Shown here: one piece after another, positions 48,415 to 58,421 of the stretch
Numbering within the stretch: position 1 is the stretch's first letter
Layout: the number at the start of each line of letters is the position of its first letter
Assembly (NCBI GenBank): GCA_037178975.1
Contig: JASJZH010000001.1
Coordinates: 1,550,001-1,614,000, forward strand
Direction of reading: 5' to 3'
Source: Oscheius tipulae
Taxonomy: Eukaryota; Nematoda; Chromadorea; Rhabditida; Rhabditidae
Length of the DNA: 64,000 nt
The notes under the pieces: model-generated
Databases searched by the model: none
What the model was told of the DNA's origin: nothing
Seen by the model: the letters and a program-made list of their open reading frames with translations, nothing else
Translations under genes and position numbers: made by a program

Positions 48415-50704
48415 ATGATCTACCGTCTTGCTTTTATACTCTTACTCTTAGTTAACTACTGTTCTACAAGCACTACTGATGAGTCTGGAATTCTTAAAGA
48501 AAAAGTTATCGACAAACTTTTGGGAGAAAAGATTCCTACAGTGAGTTCTATCTCTCCGTTTCTCTGTTTTTGTGTCTATTTGTCTCACATTCTCTTTGTC
48601 TTTCTGTCTCTCTGCATCTCTGTCTCTTTGACTCTCTGTCGCTGTCCTTACTTCCATGCCTTTAGATCCGAACTACCACTGAAGCCGGTCACCAACTCTA
48701 CAACAAGTGGCTGGACCAGGCCCTATCCTCCCTCTTGGCAGCCTTTGCTCAAGAAGAGTCGGTCTTTCGTTTGGTACAATCCATCGTAGACTTCCAGACT
48801 CAAATCTGTCTCAAAACGTACCATCTCTGCCCACGGTAAATGTTCAAATAGGGCAGAGACGGTCAAGAGTCATGCCAGCTGCGTAGTCGAACTGATGGAT
48901 GCTCCGAGACGCGGTTAGCCGCGCATACAAGTCTCCAAAGGATCACTTTCAGATCCAAAAAGAATCCGTTTCAAAGAGATTGCCAGGAGGAAGAGAAACA
49001 TTGGGTCGTACCAGAGAGTCATCAGAACAAAATATACTCTTGGAACTGCTAGAGACGAGAATGTTTTCAACTCTGTCATCCAGATGGTCACAGGACTGGT
49101 CAGGAGAGGAAAAGGGAGGGAGAGGAAGAGATCGTAAGACAGTGACAGTAATAGTAATTGAGCAACCAACTTTAGGTGGTCAACAATCTACTCGTCTCTC
49201 ATAAGTCAACGAAGAGAGGTAGAGAGAAAGAGACAGATGTATGACCGACTATTTCCTTCCAGTAGGAGGAGAGATAAGCCGCTATCTGGAGACCAGAAGG
49301 CACAAGGAGAGCTGTGGAGAATGATTCGGGAAGGTGAGAACTGTCACTGTCACTCACTGATTCAGGTGCCCATCTGGGAATAATCCTGTCCGGACGAAAA
49401 CTACCCAAAGATGCTAAAAAAACAGCGGTTCGAGTCGTCTCTCCCCGTCTACTCTCCTTAGTACCGGAAGAGAAGCAAGAGAACAGAGACGTTCTCTCTC
49501 CCTCTCTGTTCTCTCTCCATGGGAGAGGGGAAGGACTGGAGAAGGAGATGTCTCTTCACAGTCTTCTAGGTAAGAGTACATCTTAGAAGATACCTTGTCG
49601 CTTAGGAAATGTACATCGGAAAGCACCGGACCACTTCCTCGAGATGATGGCCGAAGTTACAGGCATCTCCGATACCGTAGAAGAGGCTGAAGAGGTAGTC
49701 GCTCATCCAAACTATTAGCTTGTTTAGAAACTGACGATGGAGACAGTCGGTACATTGACCAACTCTCGTGGTCAGAACATTGGAGTGAGCCGAGAAAACC
49801 TGACAGAACTGTATGGAGAGCAAGGCTACCGTACTCTCAAGGTCATGGAACGGTTACAGTCTAGTTACTCTCCGGAACAGGTCGGTCAACTTGACAGGGA
49901 ATCTGAAAGTACTTCAGGCTCGGAGTTTGAACTCAACTGGATACACTGTCATGAGTAATAGTCAAATTGAGATGGTCTATGGGAAGGGGTCACCCTTTGA
50001 GGACAAGACGGTAGTCGAGAGGAACCAGAATCTGACAAAGGATATGGTCAAACAGGAGATAAGAACAGTAAGAGTGACAGTGACAGTGGCAGTTCTCTTT
50101 CCAGGCAATCCGTCACCTAGCCACCGGTCAAGCCACCTTCACCCGTCGTCTCAAGGACCACTTTGTCCTCACCCCACTGATCAACGCCCCTCTAGTTGCC
50201 TCTCCTTCTATCAACACCGGTCTCATCCTCAGTCCCGTTGTCATTGCCCCTCTCGTCTTGTCTCCAGCCCTGTTCGGTCCTGTCGTACTCAGCCCCTGGC
50301 TCTTTGTCCCTCTCATACTTTCTCCCCGTGTCCTCTCACCCCTCGTCCTCAGTCCCTTCCTCTTCGACCCTCTCATACTCTCTCCCTTCCTCGGTAATCC
50401 AGTTGTCCTGTCTCCTGGCGTAGCCAATCCTCTCATACTGTCTCCCGTAGTTCTCAGTCCCATTATCCTGAGTCCTCAAGTCATGACACCGGCCATTTTG
50501 AGTCCCTTAGCACTGTCTCCTACGATTTTGTCACCTTTCACTCTATCACCGTTCATTCTCTCCCCATTTGTACTCTCTCCCGCCATTTATTCCTCTCCAG
50601 TCTCGGGAGGACTCATCCTGTCTCCGTATGCCCTCTCTCCTTCCATTGGATCACCCCCAGTAGGTGGCGGTATCCTTTTTGCCTCTCCAGGCTTCCTTAG
50701 TTAG
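48415..50704 (+). CDS. MLT-10-like moulting protein with LSP repeats
   Basis: MLT-10 family proteins are secreted, nematode-specific and needed for cuticle moulting. A signal peptide (MIYRLAFILLLLVNYC) precedes TTTEAGHQLYNKWLDQALSS, EIARRKRNIGSYQRVIRTKY, KTAVRVVSPRLLSLVPEE, DVLSPSLFSLHGRGEGLE, APDHFLEMMAEVTGISDTVE, MSNSQIEMVYGKGSPF and LATGQATFTRRLKDHFVL. From about 50200 the protein consists of near-octapeptide repeats built on LSP: APLVLSPALFGPVVLSP, RVLSPLVLSPFL, SPFTLSPFILSPFVLSP and so on, ending FASPGFLS. About eight exons; the middle exon borders (49140-50100) are approximate. Short introns there contain GTGACAGTGACAG motifs. Confidence 0.88.
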
Positions 50705-51432
50705 CTATTAACAGAGTTGAGTCTAATATTACGAATTTTGTTGGTTTTTGTTACTAATAAAGTTGTTTTTCCAGCGTGTTTACCCAGTTTTTTTTGTTGC
50801 AGTAATTACGTCTTTCAGAACCTTACTCCTAGAAGTTTTCGACAATTTTCTAGGGTAAAAATGAGAAAAATTTTATGCGAGAATCTTAAACATTTTTCAA
50901 TTTCTTACATTGTGAATGATCGCTGTATACCGTAATCGCGCTTGCCTGCGCATCAATCGCAGAATTCAAATCCTCAATTTCTTTTCCCGCACTCGTTCTC
51001 ATTGTTCTTCGTATTCTTGCTGTTTTCCCGTTATTTGTATCGATTTTCCGTAAGGAACTAGTAGAAAAAACGAGTAACAAACGTTGCATAAGCGTAGCTA
51101 CCATGATCCTCGTTGTGTGGATGCTTGGAGATGAGTTTGGATATGTCGTTTGGGCGAAGTGACTGTAGAATCATTGTATGGCAAATTTTTGCTCTTTTTG
51201 TTGACTTTTTTTTTCGTAGAACAGGACGTGTATAAATCACTGTACAAGTCTAAGCATCATGCTCTTCATTGTTTCGTTGCCTAGGGTCTATTTTCCGTGA
51301 AAATCGACCTGTTTGCCATCTTCTGCCTCTGTAATTGTCCTTTTTGTCCGAAATTAAGCGGATTCATGAGCTCGTAGCTTTTTCAACTTATTCCTGACAA
51401 ATTCCTGATCCTTTCAATGCCCCTTTTTCAGC
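50705..51432. other. intergenic, no gene seen
   Basis: About 730 AT-rich bases between two plus-strand genes. The right end has CTTTTTCAG at 51423-51431, one base before the next ATG: a trans-splice acceptor. No repeats recognised. Confidence 0.4.
50756..50761 (+). terminator. poly(A) signal of MLT-10-like gene
   Basis: AATAAA about 52 bases after the stop codon. Confidence 0.6.
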
Positions 51433-52773
51433 ATGTCTCACCTCGAGCAGGAAAGCTACGGTGATATCGACTATGAGCGGGAGCGCGAGTTTTGCGTCAG
51501 AGATATCCCCACCAACGTGGACGACGTCAGTTTTTTGGCTCTTTTCATTATAAAATCCTATGTTTTAGTGGGCCGTCTTCCATGTCTTCAAGAGGTTTGG
51601 CGCCGTAGAGAATGTGCGCTTTCCCCATAGTCAGACGTCAGATACTACGAAATACTGGTTCGTTCTCGTTCTCTGATCATCGCTTACTGCTGTTTTCAGC
51701 TTTGTGTCGATGATTAGCCTGGACGGAGCTGCAAAGATTCGTGGCGCACTCGTCGGCGGCCGGCTCCAGGTCGGACCGCATGCTCTTCGTGTGAGCGACG
51801 CCCGCGGCACCGGACCACCGACGAAGAAGTCGTTCAACGGACGCGGCGGGCCGCCACGCAACGCCTACCAGCAGCGCCGTTCGGCCGAAGCCAAGAGTGG
51901 CAGCGGCGCTGCCAAAGTCCACATCCCAATGGGCGACCTACCGCTGGAGGAGTTCGTGCCTGTCCGCGTCTGCCAGTCGCCATTCCCGTCGAGCGAGCGT
52001 GAGGGACTGACCTTCCACGTGCTCAACATCGCCAAGGTGCCGGGAGAGGCCTACACCGAGCTGCAGCAGGCCATGAATACGCACTGTCATAATCCCGAGA
52101 ATGCCTGTGGATCCGGAAAGGTGACTTGGCATTTCCTGGCCTTTTTGAGACCGCTTTCCAGATCGGCGATGCCATGATGTTCTACAGACAAGAAGTAGCC
52201 TACAGGGCGATCCAAAACCGCGCGGATACCGTCTATCTCATCGACATGGGAAGAGAAGAGCGCATCTTGAGCGGAAAACTGTTTCGAATGCAGCAGAAGT
52301 TTGCCGTTCTGCCGGCTCTCGTTACCGTCTGCTCGTTAGCGCGCGTCCAATGGGCTAACCCGAACAAGGATTTATTCAACAGTGTTCGTCAGGTAGCTTC
52401 ATTTCTTCGTCGCCTTGTAATCTCCTTTTTCAGATAATCCAGAAGTGGTGCAGTTCGCAAGGAAGCCTAAAGGCCTGCGTGGAATACTTTGTCGGCAGTG
52501 TGAATATGGTCCATCTGGAAGGCAGTGGAAGTAGGCTCAGCTTTCTGTAACACTCATCAACTCGCTTTTTCAGATACGAATCTGACGAAGTCGCTGGCCA
52601 AGAGAGGCGATCTGAGCGTGGTGGAAAAGCCGGCCGAATATTCTTATAGTCGCGAAGAAATGTTCCAGCTGAAACAGGAGCAAGAAGAGAGTCAGTTCCG
52701 CGTCGAGATCGACCGTCATGCCGACGCCATCCTCGTGAACCGAGTCGCTGCCCCGGCCGATTTGGCCGTCTAA
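51433..52773 (+). CDS. RRM plus extended Tudor domain protein
   Basis: Probably an RNA-binding, germ-granule-type adaptor: an N-terminal RRM followed by one extended Tudor domain, the architecture of vertebrate TDRD10. Exon 1 MSHLEQESYGDIDYERERE leads to an RRM (FCVRDIPTNVDD, AVFHVFKRFGAVENVRFPHS, FVSMISLDGAAKIRGALVGG). After a Gly/Arg-rich linker comes the Tudor part: IGDAMMFYRQEVAYRAIQNR, ADTVYLIDMGREERILSGKL, FRMQQKFAVLPALVTVCSLA. The aromatic and Asp residues of the methyl-arginine pocket (FY, YRA, YLIDMG) appear present. The C-terminus is helical (REEMFQLKQEQEESQF). All five introns are GT-AG, four of them 41-46 nt. Trans-splice acceptor directly before the ATG. No partner gene nearby suggests a pathway; the small-RNA link is inference from the domain family. 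Confidence 0.82.
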
Positions 52774-52972
52774 TCCCAAGGCCCCCGCAATTTTTTTTAT
52801 GATCCCCCATTCCAAAAACAACCAGTGTGCGTGTATACCCCTCCCCTTTCTTTTAGTAGTGAGAGAAGGGTGATGTGGGTATGATTGTGACGTGTAATTT
52901 CTTTCCATTGAATTTTCCCGTTCTGTTTGCTGTAATGTCTTGATCAGGCTAACACGAGGCCTTCGCCTTCAG

Positions 52973-53101
52973 ATGATGAGCAGATCGGGACTGCCGAAGG
53001 ACGGATTACGGCTTGATTCTACTGACTCTCATCACTGCGACACTGAACGCCTGATTTACCACTATCTCGCCAATCTGCTGCTGGACGACGCTCTACAGTA
53101 G
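52973..53101 (+). CDS. possible 42-residue small protein
   Basis: The ATG follows an acceptor CGCCTTCAG directly and opens MMSRSGLPKDGLRLDSTDSH, then CDTERLIYHYLANLLLDDA before a stop. It lies 199 nt downstream of the Tudor gene on the same strand, an operon-like distance. No homology is recognised; it could be a remnant of a longer gene. Confidence 0.25.
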   Translation: MMSRSGLPKDGLRLDSTDSHHCDTERLIYHYLANLLLDDALQ

Positions 53102-53692
53102 CGAAATCGAGAGGAGTCTGTAAGCGGCATGTCAGGACAATGGAGACGTCACGCTAAAGATCTAGAGCGGGGATGCAACGCTCATATCCATTTGAAATCA
53201 GGGTTGGAGCAGGTGGACAATGTTTTCTTCGGATAGGAGAAGTTGATGAGAGGACGAAGTCATCTCTGCGAGAAAGAACATCTTATGCCTGTCGAAGTAG
53301 CTGAGGATCTAGAAAGCAGTTTCATGAAAGTATTCGAGTTGTTCTTTGTTCATTTTCGTTCCGGAGGATAGCAGTTTCCGTTTCCTGGCCAGGTCCCTGT
53401 GCGTCTCTGTTCTGGCTATTCTGCGTTTAGCTCGTTTCCAGCTCTCACGGCTGTCTTCGACCCCCACATTCTCATTATGTAAATGCCGATATTTAGCAGA
53501 AACCTATCTATTTTTTTCCCAAACCGCCGCTCGATTTCATCTAACGCATTTACCCGAACCAGTTGGCGGCCTTGGGGGGTCCTAGCATCGTCGGTTTGAA
53601 ACAAAAAGCAAGGCCGGGGGTGAAAGGAGCGAACACCACCTGCTGCTGATAAGGCGAAGACAATGAGATCAAGTTCTCTTTTTTTCTTGGAT

Positions 53693-53820
53693 TCATTCGT
53701 TCTCATCCATGATGATATTGTAGACGGCGTCTTCTCCTTGCTCCGCTGGGTAATCATGGAAGGGATGAATGCCTCTGTACATTCCAAGTTTTTGCACGGA
53801 TACATCTGAGGAAACGATCC
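53693..53820 (-). CDS. possible terminal exon of an unrecognised gene
   Basis: Preceded on the minus strand by GTCATTTTTCAG, the exon reads IVSSDVSVQKLGMYRGIHPF then HDYPAEQGEDAVYNIIMDEN and stops after one more Glu. The composition looks like real protein rather than random frame. I could not find the upstream exons; the sequence before it is the tandem repeat at 53841-53911, so the gene may be broken. Confidence 0.3.
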
Positions 53821-53840
53821 TGAAAAATGACATGAATAGG

Positions 53841-53911
53841 CGCAGAATTGCGTACTGCTGGAATTTACGACAAATTACGTACTGCGCAGGATTGACGACA
53901 AATTGCGTACA
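53841..53911 (+). repeat. short tandem repeat of about 31 nt
   Basis: TTACGACAAATTACGTACTG is followed by TTGACGACAAATTGCGTAC; the preceding AATTGCGTACTGCTGGAATT is a partial third unit. Two full and one partial unit, with a few differences. Confidence 0.75.
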
Positions 53912-55508
53912 ACATAATAATCGTGTTTTATGGTTTTTTTGCCGCTTTGATTCATTTTCCCGTGTTCTTACTATGTTACTATCAACTCAGTGTGAACCAT
54001 TACTCTAGAAAATAATCTTCACGCTCTGTCAAACCAACGTAGTGAGAACTCGAGAAAATGAGTAAAAAATTGACAGAAAAAAGGTAAAAATGATTAGTGG
54101 AAGTACCCAACTTTGCGTCAGTTTACAGTACGGAACTTTGCGTGAGCTTCGTGCCTTACGTAATTGTTCGTCTAACCGAGTGTTTTTACAAAGCCTACCA
54201 AAAAGTAATAAAGCACAGAACGATGAAGCTGACTACAGCCCAAAGAATGAGATTGACACAGGCGTCGAGACCTATCCCTTTGAAATTTTTCCATTTTTTC
54301 CGGAAGATTCGAACCATTCTGAATTGGGACTAGTGGACCAATCGAGTTCTGTCCACCTATAAGCTGCTGTCCACTGCGTGTAAATCACATTAATTGCCAG
54401 TTGTCGAGGTGGAGACTTGATTGAAGAAGTCTGGCAAGGTGGGGAGAACAATTATTGGAAGGATACTGCAGAAAAAAAGTAGAAATCGGATAAAGGGTTA
54501 GAGAGAACAGGTGCTCTCGGTACTAATTGGTAAAAGGAGTACGTGAGAAAAAGGTAATTGGAGATTATCTGCAGAGTTGTTATCATAAGCCTTGACTTCG
54601 CATTGACAACAGGAGGCTTCACCGTTTCTTCAATAGCTTAAATTCCCAGGTTTCCCACAAAGCTGACTTGTCAACAGCGAGTAGAAAATCAGAAACTGAG
54701 AGACTGAGTAACAGAGGGACCAAAGGACAGACAGAGATAGAGAGTAAGAAGCAGAGAGGCAGATTGAGTGAGAGACCTGAGACGGAGGAACAGGAAGACA
54801 AAGAGACAGATAAGAAAAACAGCTTGACAGAGTCTCTCCCATATTTTAAACTGTTTGACTCTCGCCTTTCTCTACCCGACAACCCTCTCTGTCACTCTAT
54901 GACAGAGACATCCTGAGACGGACAGACTCTGGCAGAGAGAACATAGAGGATAACAGGGAAAGAGATAGGCCCAGGCTTGGATCCAAGAACTCCGGTCAAT
55001 GTTGAATCATTGAACGCGTGCCTGTCATGTCACCCATGGACAGGCCATCTACTTGTTTCTCTCATGTCCAACGTCACTGTCCTTGTCAATTTCCTCCCAA
55101 ACCCATATCTGCTCTCTGATCTGTTGTCCACTTCTCTTTTCCGCCATCAATGCCACTAGCTGGCAAGGCTTCGCCGTTCTCAATGCCAAATAGCCGTTTG
55201 GCAGAGAGTAATCTGCCGACGAAATCGGATGGTTGCCGAGAAACAGTTTGATTAGGAGTTTTCCTTCTCTCTCCCTGTCTCTCGAAGGGCTTGTTACGAG
55301 AAGAAGCCTCTCGACAGTCCAAGGACAAAGCGTAAAAGGGCAAGAGACAGATAGACTACATGGTTAGTGACAGTGGCATGGGGCAGGGGACATGCGCTTC
55401 TTGGATTGTGTTCCATAACGAGAAAGAATGATATCTTACGTGTCTTACATGTCTAAACATGGCGCTTGACTGGCCACTTTAGCTTCTTTCAAAGTAGTCA
55501 TCTACGAG

Positions 55509-56106
55509 ATGGATCCTGTTGTTCGTAATTGCGCGAACTGGATCATTACTGGAGAGGTGGTCAGTGGCATTGACAGTGTGAGTACGAGTGCGAGAGACGG
55601 AGGGATAGAGAGACAGAGAAACAGAGAAATATAGTAGACTTACTTTGGAAGTAGTTGCAGCGAGATGACAAGCGCATAGTTGAACAGACGACTAGATTGG
55701 AACTGTTCCTGTTTGAACAAAAAGTGTTCGAGTTGAGATTAGATGACATGTCTAGGCAAATCTTTACGCTTGTGCTGTCGTCATCGACAGATCAGGTCCC
55801 GGGTATCTCTGCTTTGGCATCAGACAGTGACAGGAACAATGTCATTCACTCTCCCGCAGGGTCATACCCTCACCCCGAACAGGAACATTTGCAATTTGTT
55901 TGTTGTCCCTAATGGCTTTTTTCCGCCAAGGCATAGCTAGTTTCTCGTAGTAAAGTTGCGGAATCTGCCACTCTCTCCCCGCCGCTAACTATTAATTTCA
56001 GTCCCTGGCAGAGATGGTAGCTGCCACCAGTTCGGCGATCCGACCTTCAATTACGCGAGTGAGAGGTGGTTGTAGCAAACAGTCTCCGCCTTCTTCTGGG
56101 CTATAA
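55509..56106 (+). CDS. small unrecognised protein with helical core
   Basis: Three exons (about 55509-55556, 55660-55793 and 56002-56106) joined in phase 0 give MDPVVRNCANWIITGE, RDDKRIVEQTTRLELFLFEQ, KVFELRLDDMSRQIFTLVLS and SLAEMVAATSSAIRPSI, ending SPPSSGL. The middle is amphipathic and may form a coiled coil. If exon 2 is not spliced the frame ends at 55912 instead. The stop codon TAA at 56104-56106 lies inside the TATA box of the collagen gene. Not recognised. Confidence 0.4.
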
Positions 56107-56109
56107 AAG
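56102..56109 (+). promoter_or_regulatory. TATA box of the collagen gene
   Basis: TATAAAAG 34 bases before the collagen ATG, the clearest TATA motif in front of any gene here. A TATA-driven start here would leave a very short 5' leader. Strong, stage-specific promoters with TATA boxes are usual for cuticle collagens. Confidence 0.7.
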
Positions 56110-56142
56110 AAGGCCGGGCTGGGCAGAGAAGTCAGGACAGCA

Positions 56143-57221
56143 ATGTTCGAGGAGAAACTCATCGTCGGAGTGGCTTCGGCCTGCTCCACTCTGGCTATCG
56201 TCGCCTGCCTTATCACCATCCCTCAGCTCTACAACACCATCAACGAGGTTCACGATGAGGTAAGTCGGTCATATTGGCTAGTCCGGGTAAACAGTGTCAA
56301 GATATTCTGTTGCCTATTATATACCAACTTTTCAAGCATAAACATCGGGCCTTTGGCATGTTTTGAAAAGGTGTAGAAGAGATCGAAAGCTACAATCTCA
56401 CAAAAACTCTTTTCTTAAATGTCTAAACTCTTCTTTTTCAGGTTCTCGATGGCGTCTCTGTCTTCCGCGTGGAGACCGACTCTGCTTGGACCGAGATGAT
56501 GGACATCCAGATCACTGTCACTCCCCCCACCAAGCCCAAGACCAACCCCTTCAACAGCATCTTCCGTCAGAAGAGACAGGACTTTGGCGGTCTTCCTGCC
56601 TGGTGCCAGTGCGAGCCCACCAAGCCCACCTGTCCTCCCGGACCCCCTGGACCCCCTGGACAGCCTGGACAGCCCGGAACTCCCGGAAACGCTGGACCTC
56701 CCGGCGAGGATAACACCTCCACCTACGCCCCCATCAACTGCCCTGCTGCCGATACTGGCTGCGTCAAGTGCCCCGCTGGAGCTCCTGGACCCGCCGGTCC
56801 CGATGGACCCGCTGGACCTGCTGGACCCGACGGACAGCCCGGACAGGCTGGAGCCCCTGGAAACGACGGACAGCCCGGTGGACCCGGACCGGCTGGAGAT
56901 GCTGGAAGCCCCGGACAGCCCGGAGCTCCTGGACAGCCTGGACAGCCCGGAAAAGACGGACAGAGAGGCAAGGGAGCTCCCGGACCCGCTGGTCCCGCTG
57001 GACCTGCTGGCCCCGCCGGTTCCGATGGACAGCCCGGAGGACCTGGACAGGATGGAGCTCCCGGACCCATGGGACCTCCTGGCGGCAACGGAAACCCTGG
57101 AGCTCCTGGAGGAGACGGACACCCCGGACAGAACGGAGGACCTGGACTTCCTGGCAACGATGCTGCCTACTGTCCTTGCCCTCCTCGCTCTGCCGTCTTC
57201 GTCTCTCGCTTCGCTCACTAA
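56143..57221 (+). CDS. nematode cuticle collagen
   Basis: Secreted structural protein of the cuticle. The N-terminus is cytosolic/membrane type: [20 protein letters not shown] and [19 protein letters not shown], then after an intron of about 180 nt [21 protein letters not shown] furin-type site (FRQKR/QDF) releases the mature chain. [20 protein letters not shown] starts the first Gly-X-Y block; a Cys-bearing interruption ([16 protein letters not shown]) separates it from the long second block (about 120 residues), and the end is [11 protein letters not shown] with paired cysteines for disulfide bonding. Family signature (one N-domain, Cys-flanked collagen blocks) is clear; class and number cannot be given. 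Strong GC skew and glycine codon use GGA/GGC are typical of highly expressed collagens. Confidence 0.95.
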
Positions 57222-57357
57222 ATGGGCTCTGCAGCTCCTCGGGAGCAGTGGAAAGAAGACGATTCGTAGAAAATGAATGCTTACCATTCAAGATTGTGTG
57301 TTTTTTGCAGTGACAGTGAGACAGTGCTTCATTACTTCTACAGCCTAAAACTAGAAT

Positions 57358-57854
57358 CTACAACTCTGTGTGCTTTTTGGCAATATTCTTTCTCAACTCG
57401 TCAATGATCGCATCCCGATGGATGTTCTTCTTGAAGCCATTGCACCAGGCCTTTTTCAGGTACTGTCTGAATCCGTCCTTGGAAGTGGTGAACCACTCCC
57501 CACTCTCCCGCTGACAGGCGAACCGGAAGTTGTTGATTATCTAAACAATGGCTTGCATAGACTGTTGGGGCACAGTACCCATGGCTCGATGACCAGGCGC
57601 CTTGAATTTTCCTCGACTTGTTCGAATTCCATTAGGATGACACTGTCATCTTGGCCGTTAAGGGGCAGACAGGTGTATTTGGCTTCGTTCTCTTCTCTGG
57701 AAGTTACTGATCATTGTCTCTGTCTCTGTCCTGACTCACTCTAGTTTAGCCGGAGCAGAATTCTTCGTCGAGATCTTCTTCTCATGAAAGGTGCAGGCCT
57801 CTGAAACTCCAACTCTTTTGATGAAATCAGTAAAATCTACCAGAATAAGAGATT
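57358..57854 (-). CDS. unrecognised gene, 3' exons
   Basis: Three exons, 57738-57854, 57579-57696 and 57358-57540, join in frame over 41- and 38-nt GT-AG introns: ESLILVDFTDFIKRVGVSEA, TFHEKKISTKNSAPAKL, EENEAKYTCLPLNGQDDSVI, MEFEQVEENSRRLVIEPW, NNFRFACQRESGEWFTTSKD, FRQYLKKAWCNGFKKNIHRD and AIIDELRKNIAKKHTEL before the stop. A TTCCTTTTTAG acceptor precedes 57854, so at least one upstream exon is missing from my model; a candidate (SRKDIRKALNDVDAAIS) lies near 58050 but ends in a stop. Three perfect in-frame junctions argue for a real gene. Domain unknown. Confidence 0.5.
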
Positions 57855-58421
57855 CTAAAAAGGAATACAAGAGCAAGCATGTACACGTAGAACATCCCGG
57901 TCGGCAGACAGACAGATGGCTGGAACGAGAAGCTCTCAGTTTAGAGATCCGCCGAATTGAATCGATTGGGAGATGGACGAGGCTCAAAGTGTTTGGGAGG
58001 AAGTGTGAAAGTGGCATTTTTTGTAGACTTTATGCGGATATAGCAGCATCAACATCATTCAGAGCCTTGCGGATGTCTTTCCGACTCTCACATGTCCTTT
58101 GGAGACCGGCAGCAGTATCTTATTGCCTCTATCGCGACCAAACCTTCGGTATTTCAACTAATTTCAGGAATTTATATTCTGCCATGTACAGTCATTTCTG
58201 CCATGTACAGTCGTATCAGTCTTCATTTCACGACCAGGACGTCAACGACCACCCCTCATCCTAATTCTCATAGTCAGATTCTAGGAGGGAGATTAGGCAC
58301 GCCAATTTGTAACAAGGATTTCAAGACAAATTCACTCGAGAGAAACGGATAAAGAGTACAGAATTATAGGTGAAATAATAAATAGAGGGTTTTCATACAG
58401 GTAGAGACGGCCGTGACGAGC
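57855..58421. other. uncertain stretch upstream of the 57.4-kb gene
   Basis: Should contain the missing 5' exons of the minus-strand gene ending at 57358. I could not join any frame here with confidence. A short direct repeat GCCATGTACAGTC occurs twice near 58181 and 58200. Confidence 0.35.

Larger units (their letters stand above)
53102..55508. other. mostly non-coding stretch with short repeats
   Basis: Apart from the exon at 53693-53820 and the tandem repeat at 53841-53911 I see no coherent gene. 54680-54830 is purine-rich (GAGACAGAG, AGACAGAGATAGAGAG). Open frames at 54090-54362 (plus), 54977-55159 (plus) and 55086-55343 (minus) show no conserved blocks or splice partners. Confidence 0.4.

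Noticed and set aside
56415-57291. Long open frames of 175-290 codons antisense to, and in a second frame of, the collagen gene
   Set aside because: Gly-X-Y codon repeats leave all frames free of stops; the products are repetitive Ser/Gly/Arg or Pro/Leu/Asp strings with no sense.
57370-57744. 124-codon plus frame
   Set aside because: Antisense to three well-joined minus-strand exons of the 57.4-kb gene.
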